DNA of 64,000 bases from the NCBI GenBank assembly GCA_013365325.1, contig JABVXV010000036.1, forward strand, positions 1 to 64,000. Reading direction: 5' to 3'. Position 1 is the stretch's first letter; every line of letters begins with the position of its first letter. This DNA comes from Dipetalonema caudispina. Its lineage: Eukaryota; Nematoda; Chromadorea; Rhabditida; Onchocercidae. This document shows positions 26,101-40,139 of this stretch, piece after piece. A program made the translations under genes and the position numbers. The notes below the pieces were generated by a model. The model had not been told where the DNA came from and searched no databases. It saw nothing but the letters and a program-made list of their open reading frames with translations.

Positions 26101-28241
26101 CAAAGATCTACAATTTGTAATTTATCAAACTTCTAAACTATGAATTGATGAATGTAGTAAATTTCTAACTATTTTAGCTCAAAAAAAAGGGAAAATTTCA
26201 AAATTTTTTTTTTTTGGATTTATAATATTCTTTAGCAATTTAATAATTTATTCCTATGAAGTTATGCAAATCTTTTTTTCTTTTTCGCACTCAAAATCTT
26301 ATCAAATTATTGCAATTATGATTTTTCCATTATTATTTTGCAAATGATGGATTGTATTTGCTGATAGTTTCAATAGCATAAATTCATGTTTTTTATACTT
26401 TTGCAATTAGCTATAAGAAAGATAAGTACAGCTAATATCTCTGTTCCCTTTTAATTTAAATATTCAATAGCATTTCTAACAGTTTTTTTTTTTCTATCGA
26501 ATAATTGAATTTCATTAAAATGGATTAATTATAAGAACTTTACAGGTGTTAAAAGTATTGTTATGAGAGATATATAATTAATTCTATTTCATATTTAAAC
26601 AACTATTACTAATATAATTTTCATTTATTTTTTTGAAGCAAAAAAAAAAATTTTTTTAAATCTTTTTTTTTTTCTTTTGAAAAATGTTTTGTTAAATTAT
26701 TATTAGCACAATAATATATCAATTATTTTCCATCTAATGTTCATATTTTTCGTTATTGAACTAAATAAATAATTGTTACTAAAATATTTTAGCTTTTCAG
26801 CAAAGAAAATTCATACTCAAATTTCCAGTACTTTTTTTTTCCTCCTTTCTTTTCATTTCATTAATTATGCTTTATACTTCGAAAAATGACATAGTAAAAA
26901 TTTAACGAAAATGACTGAAATTTAAATTACAACTTACATTGTTACTTCTAACAAAAGTGAGGGGAAAAAAAAAAAGTGAATAAATAAATATATATAATAT
27001 GAATATTAATATGAGATGATATTTGTATAGTTGTAATAATTGAATTGATCAGTGCTTAGTTAAATTTTTCATTTTTCAATTATTTTCGAAATGAAAGGAA
27101 TGTTTATGGCATCTGACAGGAAAATAAAATAGAAAGATGTGAAAAGAATTCACTCGTGAAATTTTCAACAAATGAACATAGTAAATTTTCTTAATAGAAG
27201 CAAAATTTTTTTTTTTTTAAAAGTACTTTATTAAAAAAAAAAAAAGAAAAAAAAGCGATAAAAAAAAAGGAAAAATTTTCTCAGTTTTTGCATAGCTTTC
27301 TTTTCTTCATCTTCGTTGGGATTATTTCAATTTCAATAAATAATTGATATTTATGTGATCCATAGGAAAATTATCTTTTAAATTACTAAACGTTTAATTT
27401 ATTATACATTACATTTTCTGACAATCAGTTTTGTAACGATTGAATGAATAATGAATGATCGAATTGTACTGATAGTAATAGCATTGCAACTATAAATTAA
27501 TTAATTATTTCCTCTTTTTTTTGTTTATTTGATAAAAATGTTTATCATTTTTATCACATCCTTTGATCCAATCTTTTTGGTAATTAGCTGAAATAAAAAT
27601 ATTATAGAAATGATAAATGTTATGCTTACAATTTGTCATAAAATTAAACTAACGAATCAATTGAATGCTTCCGATACTTATTTTATGACACGTTGTAGGT
27701 AAAACTTGAATTAAAACCTGAATAATTAACCAGATAAATGCATCTCATTTTAACCTTTACTATTCGAGTTAATATGAAGTATGAAATTTTCTGATAGTTC
27801 TACTTTTATCTAAGCTTATATTATAAATTAATTTAGCATAAAAGTAATTTTGATATCGTTTGACATTTTTTTTTCAAAATTTTCAAAGCAATTTTAATTT
27901 GATAATAATCAAATGATTAGAAAGATCTGTAAGAAATTTTTCGATCATTACTTTTCTCTTTTTGTTTTTCTTCCTCCAAATTTCATCTTTTTCCTGTATT
28001 ACCTTCAAGAATTTGTTAAATCATTTTTGAATAATTCAAATATTGAAAATATTTCAATCAACTAACACTTCACTAATTAGCTCATTAGCGTTATCTTCGA
28101 TAGGATATCGTTATTAAATATGAATGTTTAAATTCGTTATTATATATCATTTTGAAATATTTTAATCAAACGAATTGCTAAAATAATTGTTATTTACATT
28201 TCCTTAAAAAAAAAAAAAATTATTCATTTTCATTATTTTTT

Positions 28242-28244
28242 TAG
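28242..28244 (+). promoter_or_regulatory. Likely trans-splice acceptor of glutamine synthetase
   Basis: The tract cattatttttttag ends at 28244, 11 bases before the ATG at 28256. The very short leader fits spliced-leader addition. Confidence 0.5.
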
Positions 28245-28255
28245 GTATTTCAACA

Positions 28256-31080
28256 ATGTCATTTAGTGTACGTTTACCTTTAGCAAAAGCTGTTTTCGAT
28301 CAATTCATTGGTCTTAAGCCACATCCATCTTTTTGTCAGGTTATACTTTTCCGATAATATTTATTTTCTCCGGAAATTTCCATTTATATATATATATATA
28401 TCAACTATTATCCGTATTTTTTTAGGCAACATACATATGGATTGATGGAACAGGTGAAACTATGCGCTCAAAGACCCGAACGATTGCTAATACACCGAAA
28501 AGTATTAATGGTTAGGTAGATAATCATGTTGCGAATAAAATTGATAAATGATTATGAATTTGCAAATATTTATTATAGGAATTCAATGAATTTAAACGAA
28601 TTTTTAACAGTATTTACTTACAAAAATAGAACTTTTTATACTTTATAATATTTTTGAATTTTTTAAGATTTTCCAATGTGGAATTTTGATGGTTCCTCAA
28701 CTGGACAAGCACAATCGGGTCAAGATTCTGATACATATCTTAAGCCTGTTGCACATTATCCTGATCCATTCCTTGGTGGTAATAACAAACTTGTATTATG
28801 TGAAACATATGATCATGCTATGAAACCTACTGGTTTGTTTATTTTAATTAGTTCAACTATAATCATAGTTTAATTCAATATTAACAAAAAGTTATTGATT
28901 TATTTGAACTTATTTGAATCTTTGTAGTAATTATTCTTCCTACGAGTAAAAAGAAACCAATCTTTCCTCAACACTGCAGTATACCCTCAACATTTGCTGC
29001 AACATTTGTTGTTAGTTTTATTAGGATGGACTAATCTTGTTACAAAAAAAAAATTGTTAAGAAGCATTACTTTTAAATTTATCATTGGTTTAGTAGCCTC
29101 TTAAAAAGAATAATGGTAGTAATATAAATTTAACCTTGGCTACAAATTTAAGCAGAAATTTGAAAATGCTTAATTAATGCAATGATGACAAATAATTAAC
29201 TTTTGCTTATTATCGTTTGGATAATTTTTAATTAATTAACTCTTATTTTTGAATTATTTTCCCTACAAATTACAGCCACTAATCATCGTAATTTCTGCAA
29301 CGAAATTATGGAGAAATGCAAAAATGAGAAAATATGGTTTGGTATGGAACAAGAATACTTACTTTTGGATAGGTATACAAATTACTAAATTATTCTTTTA
29401 TAATTTCCATTTTTATTTCGTTCTTCTGCTTTTTACTTTTTTTTTTCGAATTTAACAAGAAAGCAAAATTAAATGAATACAGAATGAAAATCTTACAGAG
29501 ATGGTCATCCATTAGGATGGCCAAAACATGGCTTTCCGGAACCGCAAGGTAAATATTACTGTGGTGTTGGAGCAGATAAAGTATATGGTCGTGAACTGGT
29601 GGATACGCATTATCGAGCTTGTTTACACACGGGTTTACAACTTTTTGGTATAAATGCAGGTGCGGAAAGAGAGAAGTTTCGACAAATTTTAACATTTAAA
29701 AATTTGATTATTGCATAATCAATCCGAAATTAAACGCTTCAGATACGTTAGATATTCTAAGGTATAGTGTTGCAAACAAATACAACACCATGTAGTGTAA
29801 TTTGTTAAAAACAATTTATCAAAATGAGCCCGGGCAATTCTTAAATATTTTGTAAAAAAAAAAAATAAAAAAAATTTGTAAACATTTCAAAATTTTGCTG
29901 TTCATTTTTATTGGTATTTTCTGATATGAAAAATATTGGAAATATAGGAAGAAGGAAATGATCAAAAGGGCAAATATTCTTCTTTACATTTATAAATGTG
30001 TCGAAAAAGTGATGAAAAAATTGACAGATATATTTATAAATGCACTCAATTATAATACTAATTTGAACTTTATGGCACTATTAAACTTTACTTTTACCAA
30101 TGAAAATTTCTAAATTTGAACTTATACCTTTAATTAATCAGTTCATTTGATAAAAAATTACAGAAGTAACACCTGGACAATGGGAATTTCAATTAGGTAC
30201 ATGTGAGGGTATTTCTATGGGCGATCAACTTTGGCTTGCACGATATTTGCTGTATCGTGTTGCTGAAATATATGGTGTTATGGTTACATTTGATCCGAAA
30301 CCAGCAATAACACGTTTGAAATTTTTTTATCATTTCATCTAAAATTTTCACATTTATTTACTATTTACATTTATGTTGAAGCATAATTTTAGGTGGTGAT
30401 TGGAATGGTGCTGGTTGCCATTGTAATTTTTCAACAGAGAAAATGCGCACCGAAGGTGGCATTAAATACATTGAAGAAGCAATTAAGAAACTTGAAAAGA
30501 AGCACAAAGTATTACGAATTTTCCAATATTTTATTTTAAAAAATTATATACTAACTAACAGTTGTAAAATTTATTTGCATATTTAATTTCAGGAGCATAT
30601 AGCGGTATACGATCCACATGGTGGTACCGATAATCTCCGTCGTTTGACGGGTAAACACGAAACTTCAAATATTAATCAATTTTCATGGGGTATCGCTAAC
30701 AGGACGGCTTCAGTTCGTATACCAAGAGCTGTTGCTAACGAGAAAAAAGTTCAATTTTTTTTAAAAATATTTCAATATGCGATAGTTTTTTCCAAAATTC
30801 TAAATTTTCCTTTTAAATATATTTCTAACGATATAATTTTTAGTTGATTTTTCCTCTCTTACCTGTAATCCTTTTAAGTAATCTGTTTAAGTAATCTCTT
30901 CATTATCTGATCTAATTTTCGGTTGACCTTAATGATTATATATGTTGACCTTGTCAAGTGCTTAATAAAGATTATAATTTTTTCCTTTTACAGGGTTTCC
31001 TGGAAGATAGACGTCCATCATCAAATTGTGATCCATATGCTGTCACTGGAATATTAACAAAAACAATTCTACTTGATTAA
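28256..31080 (+). CDS. gln: Glutamine synthetase (type II, nine exons)
   Basis: Joins ammonia to glutamate using ATP to make glutamine; usually cytosolic. Exons: 28256-28339, 28426-28510, 28668-28832, 29276-29372, 29499-29659, 30164-30313, 30393-30508, 30593-30748, 30994-31080; phases agree and give 366 residues (human 373). Recognisable blocks are [20 protein letters not shown] (beta-grasp latch), [12 protein letters not shown] with metal-binding Glu, [64 protein letters not shown] and [10 protein letters not shown], then [12 protein letters not shown]. The protein ends a few residues after KTILLD, shorter than vertebrate forms. One unusual point is Cys where most relatives have Thr in GAGCHTNFST. 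Divergent from CSN6 over a long spacer; convergent with collagen 3. Confidence 0.96.
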
Positions 31081-32067
31081 GCTGTAATCTTCGGCACTCC
31101 GGTATTAATTTGTAATTATTTCGCAATTATTTAACATATTAATTTGATTTTTTTTTTTTTTCAAATGAAATTAATTTAAGCTTACAACAATGTCAATGCA
31201 ATGTTTGTGAGAAATTACTTTAAACTTTTAAGATTTTGTCGTATTTTTTTTCGCTTAGCAACATAATATACACATGACAATATTTTTTTGCATATTTCAA
31301 GCTTGAAATAATATTCAAAATTGACATTTCACAAGATATATATATATATGTATCGTACAATTCAATCAGTATATTTACAAATTTGCTATCATTTTTTTGT
31401 TTTTTTTTTCTAACTCATAAATATTTCAGGAAATTAAAGAAAAAAAAGAAAAAAGAGAAAACAACTCAACTGAAACATTCTAACATCTTTTCAAATAAAA
31501 ATTTGAAGCAACAACTTCATAATACTAATTTTATTACCGGAAATATCTTTACGGTTTTTTTTTTTTTTACGAAGTAGGATTATTCATTTTTCATTTCCCC
31601 ACTTTTTTTTTTTTTTTTTTTTTTATGATTAAGTATTCCAAAATGCTTACAAAATATGGTTTATATGAAATGATATATCTATATATTAAATTATCCATTA
31701 CTAAATTCTAATTTAAATTACTATCGAGAAGAAGTGTACTGTAACAAATGCGTACAAAGTAATAATAAATAGTTTTAATGAAAGGAATAAAAAAGTATTT
31801 TACATTTATTTTTTTGAACAATTTATTATCATTGATATGCTTTTTTTTTTTTTTTTTTTTTTTTTCAAACTATAATTTTCTTCTAAATACAAATTTTAGA
31901 GAGAAAAAGAGAGAGGGAAATGAAGAGAGAATTTTATTTACCATTAATGATATTATTTTATTAATTATATTAAAGGATGAATTTGTTCATTACATTCACT
32001 TTCATCTACTTCATATTGTATGAACAAATAATTGTAGTAGTATTTAATGAAATAAAATGGAAAATTT
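31081..32067. other. 3' intergenic region between convergent genes
   Basis: About 1 kb between the ends of glutamine synthetase (+) and collagen 3 (-). AT-rich, with poly-T runs at 31604-31624 and 31842-31865 and a short (TA) run near 31338. No gene seen. Confidence 0.6.
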
Positions 32068-33988
32068 TTAATTCTCTACTTTTTTGGATAATAGCAGCAT
32101 TGAAGTTGGTAATGGACATGGACAATAATAAACATTTGGACCAGATAATCCAGGTAATCCAACCTGAAATTGTAATTATATGAAGATATAATGGTAGTAC
32201 TGTACTAAATAATAATCATCTATTTCAATAACGGATTTTGTTTGCAATCGAGAAATAAGAAAAACTTTTCCAAAATAAATTGAAATAAATGAAATACATA
32301 TTGTAATCATCTTGAGCTATATAAAATGCTCACCATTCCTAGATATCCATCTTTGCCCTTATATCCAGGAGTACCAAATTGTCCCGGTAAACCAGGTTTA
32401 CCAGGAGAACCACGAGCACCATCAGTACCATTCCTACCTGGAGGACCAGGTAAGCCATGCTGTCCATTTGGACCTTTTTGGCCCATTCCACCTCTTTTAA
32501 ATGTTTTATCTCGTCCAGGTATGCCGGGTTTTCCTGATCTTCCTGAAATACCTGTTGCTCCAGACTGTCCCACATCTCCTCGTCGACCTATCGCACCTTT
32601 TTTTCCTGGTAATCCAGTAGAACCGTTGCGTCCCATTGGCCCACGATCACCAGGAGGTCCACGAGGCCCTGGTGGTCCTAGTTGACCAGGTGGACAATCA
32701 ATGCAATCGGTAGATCTTTCATGAGTGATCATGGTAATAATACCTGGTGTACCATCACGTCCATCTTCTCCCGGTATTCCATCTAAACCTTTCCATCCTT
32801 TATCACCTCGCGGTCCAGCTGGTCCTTGTGGACAATTTTTAGCGGAAGTGGTACATTCTGAAATTTTACGAAATTTAAGGTCAAAAAAAAAAAAATTAAG
32901 ATTAATTGTGACTGCTAATATCAATCATATTTTACTTTTTTACGTTTATCTATATGCTTCTTTGGTTATAACAACATTGGAAATTTACTGCGACATTCCG
33001 GATCAAGTTGTCGTTTATGGCGGACAAATAAATTAACATTGTTTGGCGTATCGTGTGCATTGCCGGATGGGTAAGTATGTAACAAACGGATGGTATCCCA
33101 TGCATCATCTGTTATTATCTGAAAAAGCTCTTCTTCCTTCTGTCAAATGTTAAGATTGAATTTTACATTGGGTCACATAGAGGTCAAGGAAAATATTTCA
33201 ACAGTTGATATGATCTGTTTTAGAGTACTAAAAATCCATTTAGTACAAAATGGATTTAAAACCATTCTTTTACTTGCATTTTTTTACTTGTTAATGATTT
33301 AATTATTAATCCCTTTTTGATTAATTTAAAGATGAAAATTCTATAGCAGTAATTATTACAATAAAATAATTTTTTATTGTTTCAATTATTTTACTTTCTT
33401 TGTGAAATTTTAATAAAGAAAATTTGTTACAGCAATATTCAAGAGAAGAAAATAACTTCAAGTAGACAAAAGAAAAGTAGGTAAATAGTTATTTTGGAGG
33501 GAAAATTTGGTTAAAATAAATTAAACTAAAATGTGTCAATTTTAAATTTTATGATAAAATAATATCTTTCAATTTTTGTTGTTGCAGCAAGCCAACCATT
33601 TAATAAAATTCAAACTTTGCACTTCAGATAGATTTATCATTTCACAAAAATAACGGAGCAAATTTCCAAGTAATGCATATAGCTTTATATCAGTAAAAAT
33701 TTTACTTTATTTTTGGTTATATTAGAAAACTTCTTGAATACCTTTTAACCGTTCTATTAGTATCATTTTACAATGTTAATATTTATTATTATCTTTAACC
33801 TTCCGTATCAAAAAAAAAGAAAAAAGAAAATAAGAAATGGAAACCTTGAAATCATGAAGTTCTTCCATAACATCTTCATATAGTGCACTGATATCATTGA
33901 ACAGTGATACGATGACAAATAATGTTACGACAATTGCGCATGCACAAATTGCTATTGCTACAGCAATGAAAATCTTGGCATTCATCAT
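32068..33988 (-). CDS. Cuticle collagen 3 (four exons, minus strand)
   Basis: Cuticle structural collagen, third member of the group. Exons: 33988-33845, 33118-32989, 32857-32334, 32163-32068; 297 residues. Same organisation as the other two: hydrophobic anchor in exon 1 (48 codons; start MMNAKIFIAV), processing site VRHKRQ at the end of exon 2 followed by a Cys, Gly-X-Y blocks in exon 3 with a CTTSAKNC start and an interruption ending CIDCPPG, and a last exon with VYYCPCP. Intron phases (0, 1, 0) match exactly, and exons 2 and 3 have the same lengths (130 and 524) as in collagen 1. The interruption (IITMITHERSTDCIDC) is more diverged than in the other two. An acceptor (gcttag) lies six bases before the first ATG. 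Confidence 0.93.
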
Positions 33989-33994
33989 ATACAG

Positions 33995-36900
33995 CTAAGC
34001 TTAAAAAAAGGATCAGAGGAAGGAAAAAAAAATTCACAATTTTTTAAATTTTATAATTAAGCATTTAAAGTATGGTAAGGTTGTGAAATTTAACATTAGA
34101 CGGAAAAAGGAGCTATACAGGGATTATTTACGTATCACGTAAGTGATGGGAAAGAAAAGGAAATGAAATAGAAATTAAAATTTAATCTAAATAAGATGAA
34201 ATAGTGAAATAAAAATATATCGCCGTTTCATTGCTTAAATACTCAATTTATGTGATAGGTATAAATACGCCAAATTCAGAAGTAAACTTTCTATTGAATG
34301 ATTGAATGATATGAAAGTGTTATTGGAAGCAATTAAAATTCACAAAAAAAATGTATAATATCATTTCAAAAAATTGATAAAAATGTTAAAATTTTTACCA
34401 AAAAAATATCATTTCATTGTCGCTTCCTAAAATTTTACTAAATTTCAATTTATCGAAGTATTTTTATAGCGGAAAATAATTTGCCCTTGAATTTGCAATG
34501 CTTTAGATTTTACTCTTTTCGCCTTTCTCTATCTTTTTTTTGCTGTTTCTGACCTTCAATTCCGATCGTAAGAATCAGGAAAGTGATAATTTCCTATAGG
34601 AGAAATCTGTTCAATTGAAGGTCATTATGTAAGGCTAGTTTAATGAGGTGATTAGTTAATTAAGAATTAATTTACTAAATTAGTAAGAAGAAAAGTGGAT
34701 CATTTGGTATATGGATTAATTACAGTTACAAAAAATATAATGGAGGAGAAAATTTGAATTGAAATTCGTTGTATGAGAGAAAAAGCAATTTGTTTGATAA
34801 AATTGCGTAAACTATAAATTTGAACATTATATTTAAACTTCAATTGCAACTTCTATAATAGATTACAATTTTTAAAGATTAAAGATTGCGACAATTTCAA
34901 TCAATTCGAAAATATTTGAGATATTATACTTCACATAAAAAAGATTTATAAACAGAACTGCCTCATTTTATATGTTTAAATAAACTTATTGATTTCTCTT
35001 TAATGAAACAGAAGATTTAAGTGGAATTTAAAAAAAGCAGAAATAAAAATATCGTTAGAAAATTTTGGTAAAATTACTTTCGAAAATTAATCATACATTG
35101 TTGTTATTATTGCATTTCATTTTGTTGATATTAATTTCACAGGTAGCAATTTTTTTTTTTTTTAGTAATTTTAATTTTTCATAAAAATTTTTTTGTTAAG
35201 CTATCATCCATCATGCTTCCATGAGAAACATTTTACTTCCTTTGTAAAATTGCTGCTTTGTAAAAATTATTTTACTGATCTATCAATTTCAGTCGCCAAT
35301 TTGTCCGATCATAGTTCAATCATAGAAAATTTAATTAAAATAAAAGTAATTCATTGTTTTCAACTAAATATTATAGCTATCGTTGTGATTGTAAAAATTT
35401 CCATTATGCTGAAAAATTTACTGCAACATATTGAGACAAGAGATCATATTTCAATTTCTATCATTCTTTATCAAATAATAGGTAATCCATTTTGGTCTTT
35501 TGCACTTAGCATAATTCTGTTAGCAAATAATTCATTCTACTCTTGATGCTTGACACAATTCTTTTGATATTTTTTTTTTTCTTTCCCTTGAAGGTCAATG
35601 TATTTGAATACGATAACTGATAATGATTAAAGTTTTGTTAAGTAACAAAAACGATGAAGGGCAGTTGAATGTTTTTTTTACAAAGTTTTTTCCTTCTTTT
35701 TTTTTTGCAACAAAAGGATTTAACAAAGAAAAGCAATTAACTGAATGTAATTTACGATGAACATTCATAAATGTTGGACGCCATTAAATTTTATTTCTGA
35801 AAATTTTACAAATTTAAAGCTATAATTAATCAAATGTAAAAGATCGGGAGAAATTGCAATGCCAAAGACAAAAAAAAAAAAAAAAAAGGATTGAATTTCT
35901 CCTTTCTTTGGAAAATTAAGTTCAACACTTTAAAATACCTCAAGTTTACATATCCTCTTAATCTCTTGGACAATGACATTTTTTTCAAGAAGTTGCAAAA
36001 TTGCAATATTTGATAAGAGAATTTTAAAATCTCTGGAAAGTTGGTTTAATTCAATATTTTTAAAATGGTACCCTCCAAATAGATTCAGTATTTCGAAGCA
36101 AATATTAGTGAGTATTAATCATTGATTGTCGAATGTGACCAATGATAATTTGAGATTAACGATGCAAAACCCATGATGATATCTCATCCAAGATGGAAAA
36201 AAAAAGCCAAAACAAAAATGAACTTAGATTGATTGAAGCTTTTGGGAAGAAATTTCTTCTAACAAAAAAAATTATCCACATTTATATGCTCATCAAAGAG
36301 GAATTACTTGGATCGAAATGTACAAATAGACAGAGCTAAACTATCAAACTAATAATGAGCTAGATCCAAAGAATATTTGTGAATCTTTTTTTTTTTCGGT
36401 AAAAATTTTAAAATCCAAAGAGAAATAGGCTCTCTGAACCAGGTAAGAAATCTACCTGTGAAATATTAGTAAATTCATATCCGTTACATCCCTACCATAA
36501 ACATCTATATAGCGAAAACATGGGCAGATTAAACTTATGCTTATGCCATTCTTTTGTTGAAATTGTGTTGAAAAAGAACGAAGAAACACCGATAACGTCA
36601 TCTGTTATGTGATTCCCTTTTATCTCTAAAAAAGAGATAGCTGAAAAAGATGTGAAGGAATTATACTCGTCATTGTGGTGACAGCTTTCATTCTTTTATC
36701 AAACCAGAATATGAATTTTACAAATCTCTGACAAGAAATCTGAAACATTTTGGAAATGAGTGAAATTCAGCTAACAAATATAACAAGATATGCTAGAAAC
36801 CATAACATTACAGACGAGAAAAATAAAAGGATAGTTGAACATGAAAAGTGTAAGATACATTCGTAGAATTGGAATTTTATTTGCATGTTGTTCGCCGTAT

Positions 36901-36997
36901 TTCGCTGGATGAAAATGTTATATATGTTTTTAAAAAATTCCAAAGATGTTTAATAGCATCGTATAAATGACCTTAAAAAAAAATCAAAGGCTAATAA
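33995..36997. other. Intergenic region, no supported gene
   Basis: Between collagen 3 and the NSRP1-type gene (both -). AT-rich. Open frames at 35193-35546 (+, 117 codons, mostly Ile/Leu/Ser) and 36193-36339 (+, 48 codons, Lys-rich) lack consistent splice partners. I see no RNA gene or mobile element. Confidence 0.55.
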
Positions 36998-39774
36998 TTA
37001 TAACGGTAAAGGAACAACTTTTTCTTTCTTTCGCTCAAGATATCTTTGTCGAATTTCTTCAATTTTCTTCGAATCATTCCGATGAGCTAATATCATTTTG
37101 ATTATTTGCAGTCTGGAAAACGACAACAATTATTTTAAATGAATTTTCTGGGAAGCATAGAAAGAAATATTACCGTAAAACTGAACAGTTTGTGATACAA
37201 TTCCAATTAATTAACGCAAGTTCTAATATCAGTAATTTGCACTTTGCCCCGTCCAAAGCTCGAAGAAGACTGTTCACCTAACCTTTCTTCTTTCGTTTTC
37301 TCCTCCACAATTCTTTTCTTCGGTTCATGATTTTCCTCTCTCTCGACGTTTTGTTTGTCTTTAGATTTCTTGTGTTCCTTTTTTTCTACAGAGTGGTGTT
37401 CACGATGTTTTGCGGAACTTCTTTTTTCTCTGTGCGATTCAGAGCTGAAATTAAATACAGTAGAATATGTTTAAAAGTGAAGTTCCAAGAAATTAAAGAC
37501 CAAGTTAGCTCATAATATTTTACCTTCTTTCTTGCCGCTGTCTTCCATGGTTATGTTCTTGTCTCTCTAATCGCTTTTCCCGACCTCTTGGCAAATCCTC
37601 GTCATCAGTGCTACTGCTTGCTGCCAGATGTTCCGGTGATGGCGTGAAGTGTCGTCGAATTTGTTCCGCCTTTGTTGGTTTTTTCACTTGTGGTTTCTGA
37701 AAATGGATGAGACTTCTAACATCTAGATTAGTATAATTTACTTTACACAGTGTGAAACTTGGAAACAATAAAATCTTTCCAAAGAATATATAGGACAGCA
37801 AATATTTGACAAACTTCAGAATCATTTGAAATTTAATCATAAAACATGTTATTTCTATTAAATTATGGTGGTTTTATTTTTAAAGCGATAACTTTTTTAT
37901 AAAATGCGCTAACGTTGTGGATCTGGAGAATATTTGAAAGAAACAGACCAAAATATTTAGACCGGGCTTCAGATCTACTGATATTGCATTAGTCAACTCT
38001 GGCTCTTCGTCTGAATCGTCAGAATGTACCGCTTTCTCCATTGGTTTATCAGTGGATAATTCTAGAAACCTATCGTCGCTGTTGTTGTCTTTCCGCAAAG
38101 AAGAGAGCTTTTTAGCGTGCTCAATGGGATCCATGGTCGTTTGTTGCAGATTTACTGGGCTAATACCCTAAAATAAAAGCATAAATCACTACGCCAAAAT
38201 TAACCCCCACTTCCTTGTCAAAAAAGTTCTAAATTCAAAGACAGAAAAATTTTTCCCGTCTTTATATTCTATTCTAGGTGGTGAATCGAAGACAATTACG
38301 ATGAATAAGAACTTAATGTCATATATTTTACAAATAATCAAGTTTCGTTGCAAATTTCAAACGCAATTAGTCAAATTTAATCATAAACCTCTTGTTTTAT
38401 GTCCTTTTCTTCTGTCTTAATTGTACTACTATCTCTAACAATATCATCCAACAGCGTCCTATAAAAACCACCTTTCCACACGCCACTCTTTTGCTTCTCC
38501 ACTGCTGTCAATTCTAAAAAATCAAATTCGATTTAGTTGAGAATTTTTAAATCATAAATGTCTAGGATCTTGAAAATGGAAGCATTCAAAACATTCGTAG
38601 ATCGAATAATTAAACCAATAATTCTAGTCTAGCTGTGTTACTAAATTCCAGCATTCAGATGTAATTGACAAATTACGCTGGAAATTTAGTGATCTTGCTA
38701 GCCCCAATGAAAGGCTGCCTTATAAACGAGGAGGACTTTTAATTAACAGAAAATGAAAATAAACCAACCATCAAGCCGATTGTCAACTGCTTCTTGTAAA
38801 CGGAAATTTTCCATCTCTGCTAACTGTTTTTTATATGCACTCGTAACGAATTTCTAAAAAACATTAATTTTTTCCGAAGCGAAGAACCAACAAATTAAAA
38901 CAAGATTATATTTAAATTGCAACATACCTCCTTATCATCAAATTGTCCAGCTTCTGCTTCCCGTTCTTTCTGTTGTTTACGTTCTTCTCGACTTTGCTGC
39001 GCAAGTAAACGTTTTTTGTGTGCTTCCAGAATTTGCTCTGCGTACTTTGACTGAAATAGATATGTTCAACGTACTCTCGAATAGTAGGTCGCTTTGAGAC
39101 ACTTAATTATTGGAAATCAGAAAATAAAGGATGGAGAATGCCAAACTAATCATCACTTTGAATTCGATCTCCCGGTAAAAAGCCGGTCATTTAAACAGAA
39201 CTGTATGCTAACTGAATTTTGCACTCTAACCTTAGGATAATTATGCAATCTCAAGAACTGTGTCTTCCACATAAAAAAAAAAGCCAGTGTACCTTTCGTT
39301 CCTTGTCTGCAGCTTTAATTTCTGCAATTTTTTGATTTTTCTTTGCTTGCAATTCATCGTATACGTTGTCGTAATCAAAAATTGTTGGATCTTCAGCAAG
39401 CGCTTTCTCGTGCTCACGCTTTGCTTGCATTTTTGAGCGCACTGTCGATGAAGTGACCTCACTCGATGATGCAGCCTATAAGTGAGTAAAAAAGTGATGT
39501 AACTCGGGACTGATGATTGAAGCTTAAATTCCATCTTTAATGACAACTGCCGGCATTAAATAAGGCTTCCAAAACTTAAAGTACCTCATTTCCATCATCG
39601 TCATCACTCGCAAATGCAGCAGCAACTGGCTTCACAGTTGGTTTCAAAACTTCAGATGGCTTCTTTAAAATCAAACCATACCTAAACGGAAAGGCTTAGA
39701 ATTTCAGAATGAATAATGGAATAAAAAAGTCTCAATAGAGAGAAATATTACTTCTTGAATGTTGTTGTCGACAT
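36998..39774 (-). CDS. nsrp1: NSRP1/CCDC55-type splicing regulator
   Basis: Nuclear speckle protein that influences alternative splice-site choice, by homology. Ten exons: 39774-39752, 39681-39585, 39475-39293, 39050-38928, 38853-38769, 38513-38389, 38167-37949, 37696-37524, 37444-37283, 37112-36998; 434 residues. The conserved N-terminus is visible: KKYGLILKKP, an acidic ASDDDDGNE run, KALAEDPTIFDYDNVYDEL, a Lys/Glu/Arg coiled coil and FDDKEKFVTSAYKKQLAEME, then SGVWKGGFYRTLLDD. The middle is acidic and Ser-rich, followed by an Arg/His/Glu/Lys region (RQEHNHGRQRQERR, SAKHREHHSVEKKEHKK). The C-terminal EIRQRYLERKKEK resembles the family's end. The donor at 37949 was chosen for phase and is the least certain junction. 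Confidence 0.88.
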
Positions 39775-40139
39775 CCGGATGTAATAATTAGTACTTGGTT
39801 CGGAACGCCGGAATAACGCTTTACCTTATGAATATGTCTGGGGTTCAAGCTTTGCCCTGGAAAAAACGATTTCACATCGAACTTGAATTCTGTTTGAAAT
39901 CCGAAACATACTATACTATTCTACGACACTAACTATACTTCTCTACTGTTCGACTAGTCCATCTAATCGGCTGGTAAATTACCAGATAAATACTGTAAAT
40001 TATTTTTTACTATATATTGTATATATACTATATTATTCTTTTCTTTAAAAGCATAAAATTTTCCAATCGAATTTCGAATATAAGTCCAAAAATATTAAAC
40101 CATGAAACTATTTATTGAAATATGAGAATATGAATAAAA

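Larger units (their letters stand above)
20589..28241. other. Long AT-rich intergenic region
   Basis: About 7.6 kb between the divergent CSN6 and glutamine synthetase genes. No coding exon is convincing: open frames at 23426-23620 and 25241-25474 are rich in Ile/Phe/Lys and lack splice or start context. The 200 bp next to CSN6 (20700-20890) is the least AT-rich part and may hold its promoter. Contains a 46-bp minisatellite, a CA-rich microsatellite and many poly-A/T runs, described separately. Confidence 0.65.

Noticed and set aside
35193..35546. 117-codon plus-strand open frame
   Set aside because: Composition is dominated by Ile/Leu/Ser as expected for AT-rich DNA, with no supporting splice sites or recognisable domain.
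36193..36339. Lys-rich 48-codon frame and nearby fragments on +
   Set aside because: Fragments cannot be joined in a consistent frame; evidence too thin for a gene call.
37200..37282. Read-through of NSRP1 exon 9 into GEQSSSSFGRGK
   Set aside because: The donor at 37282 joins in phase to the exon at 37112-36998, whose RQRYLERKK end resembles the family C-terminus.
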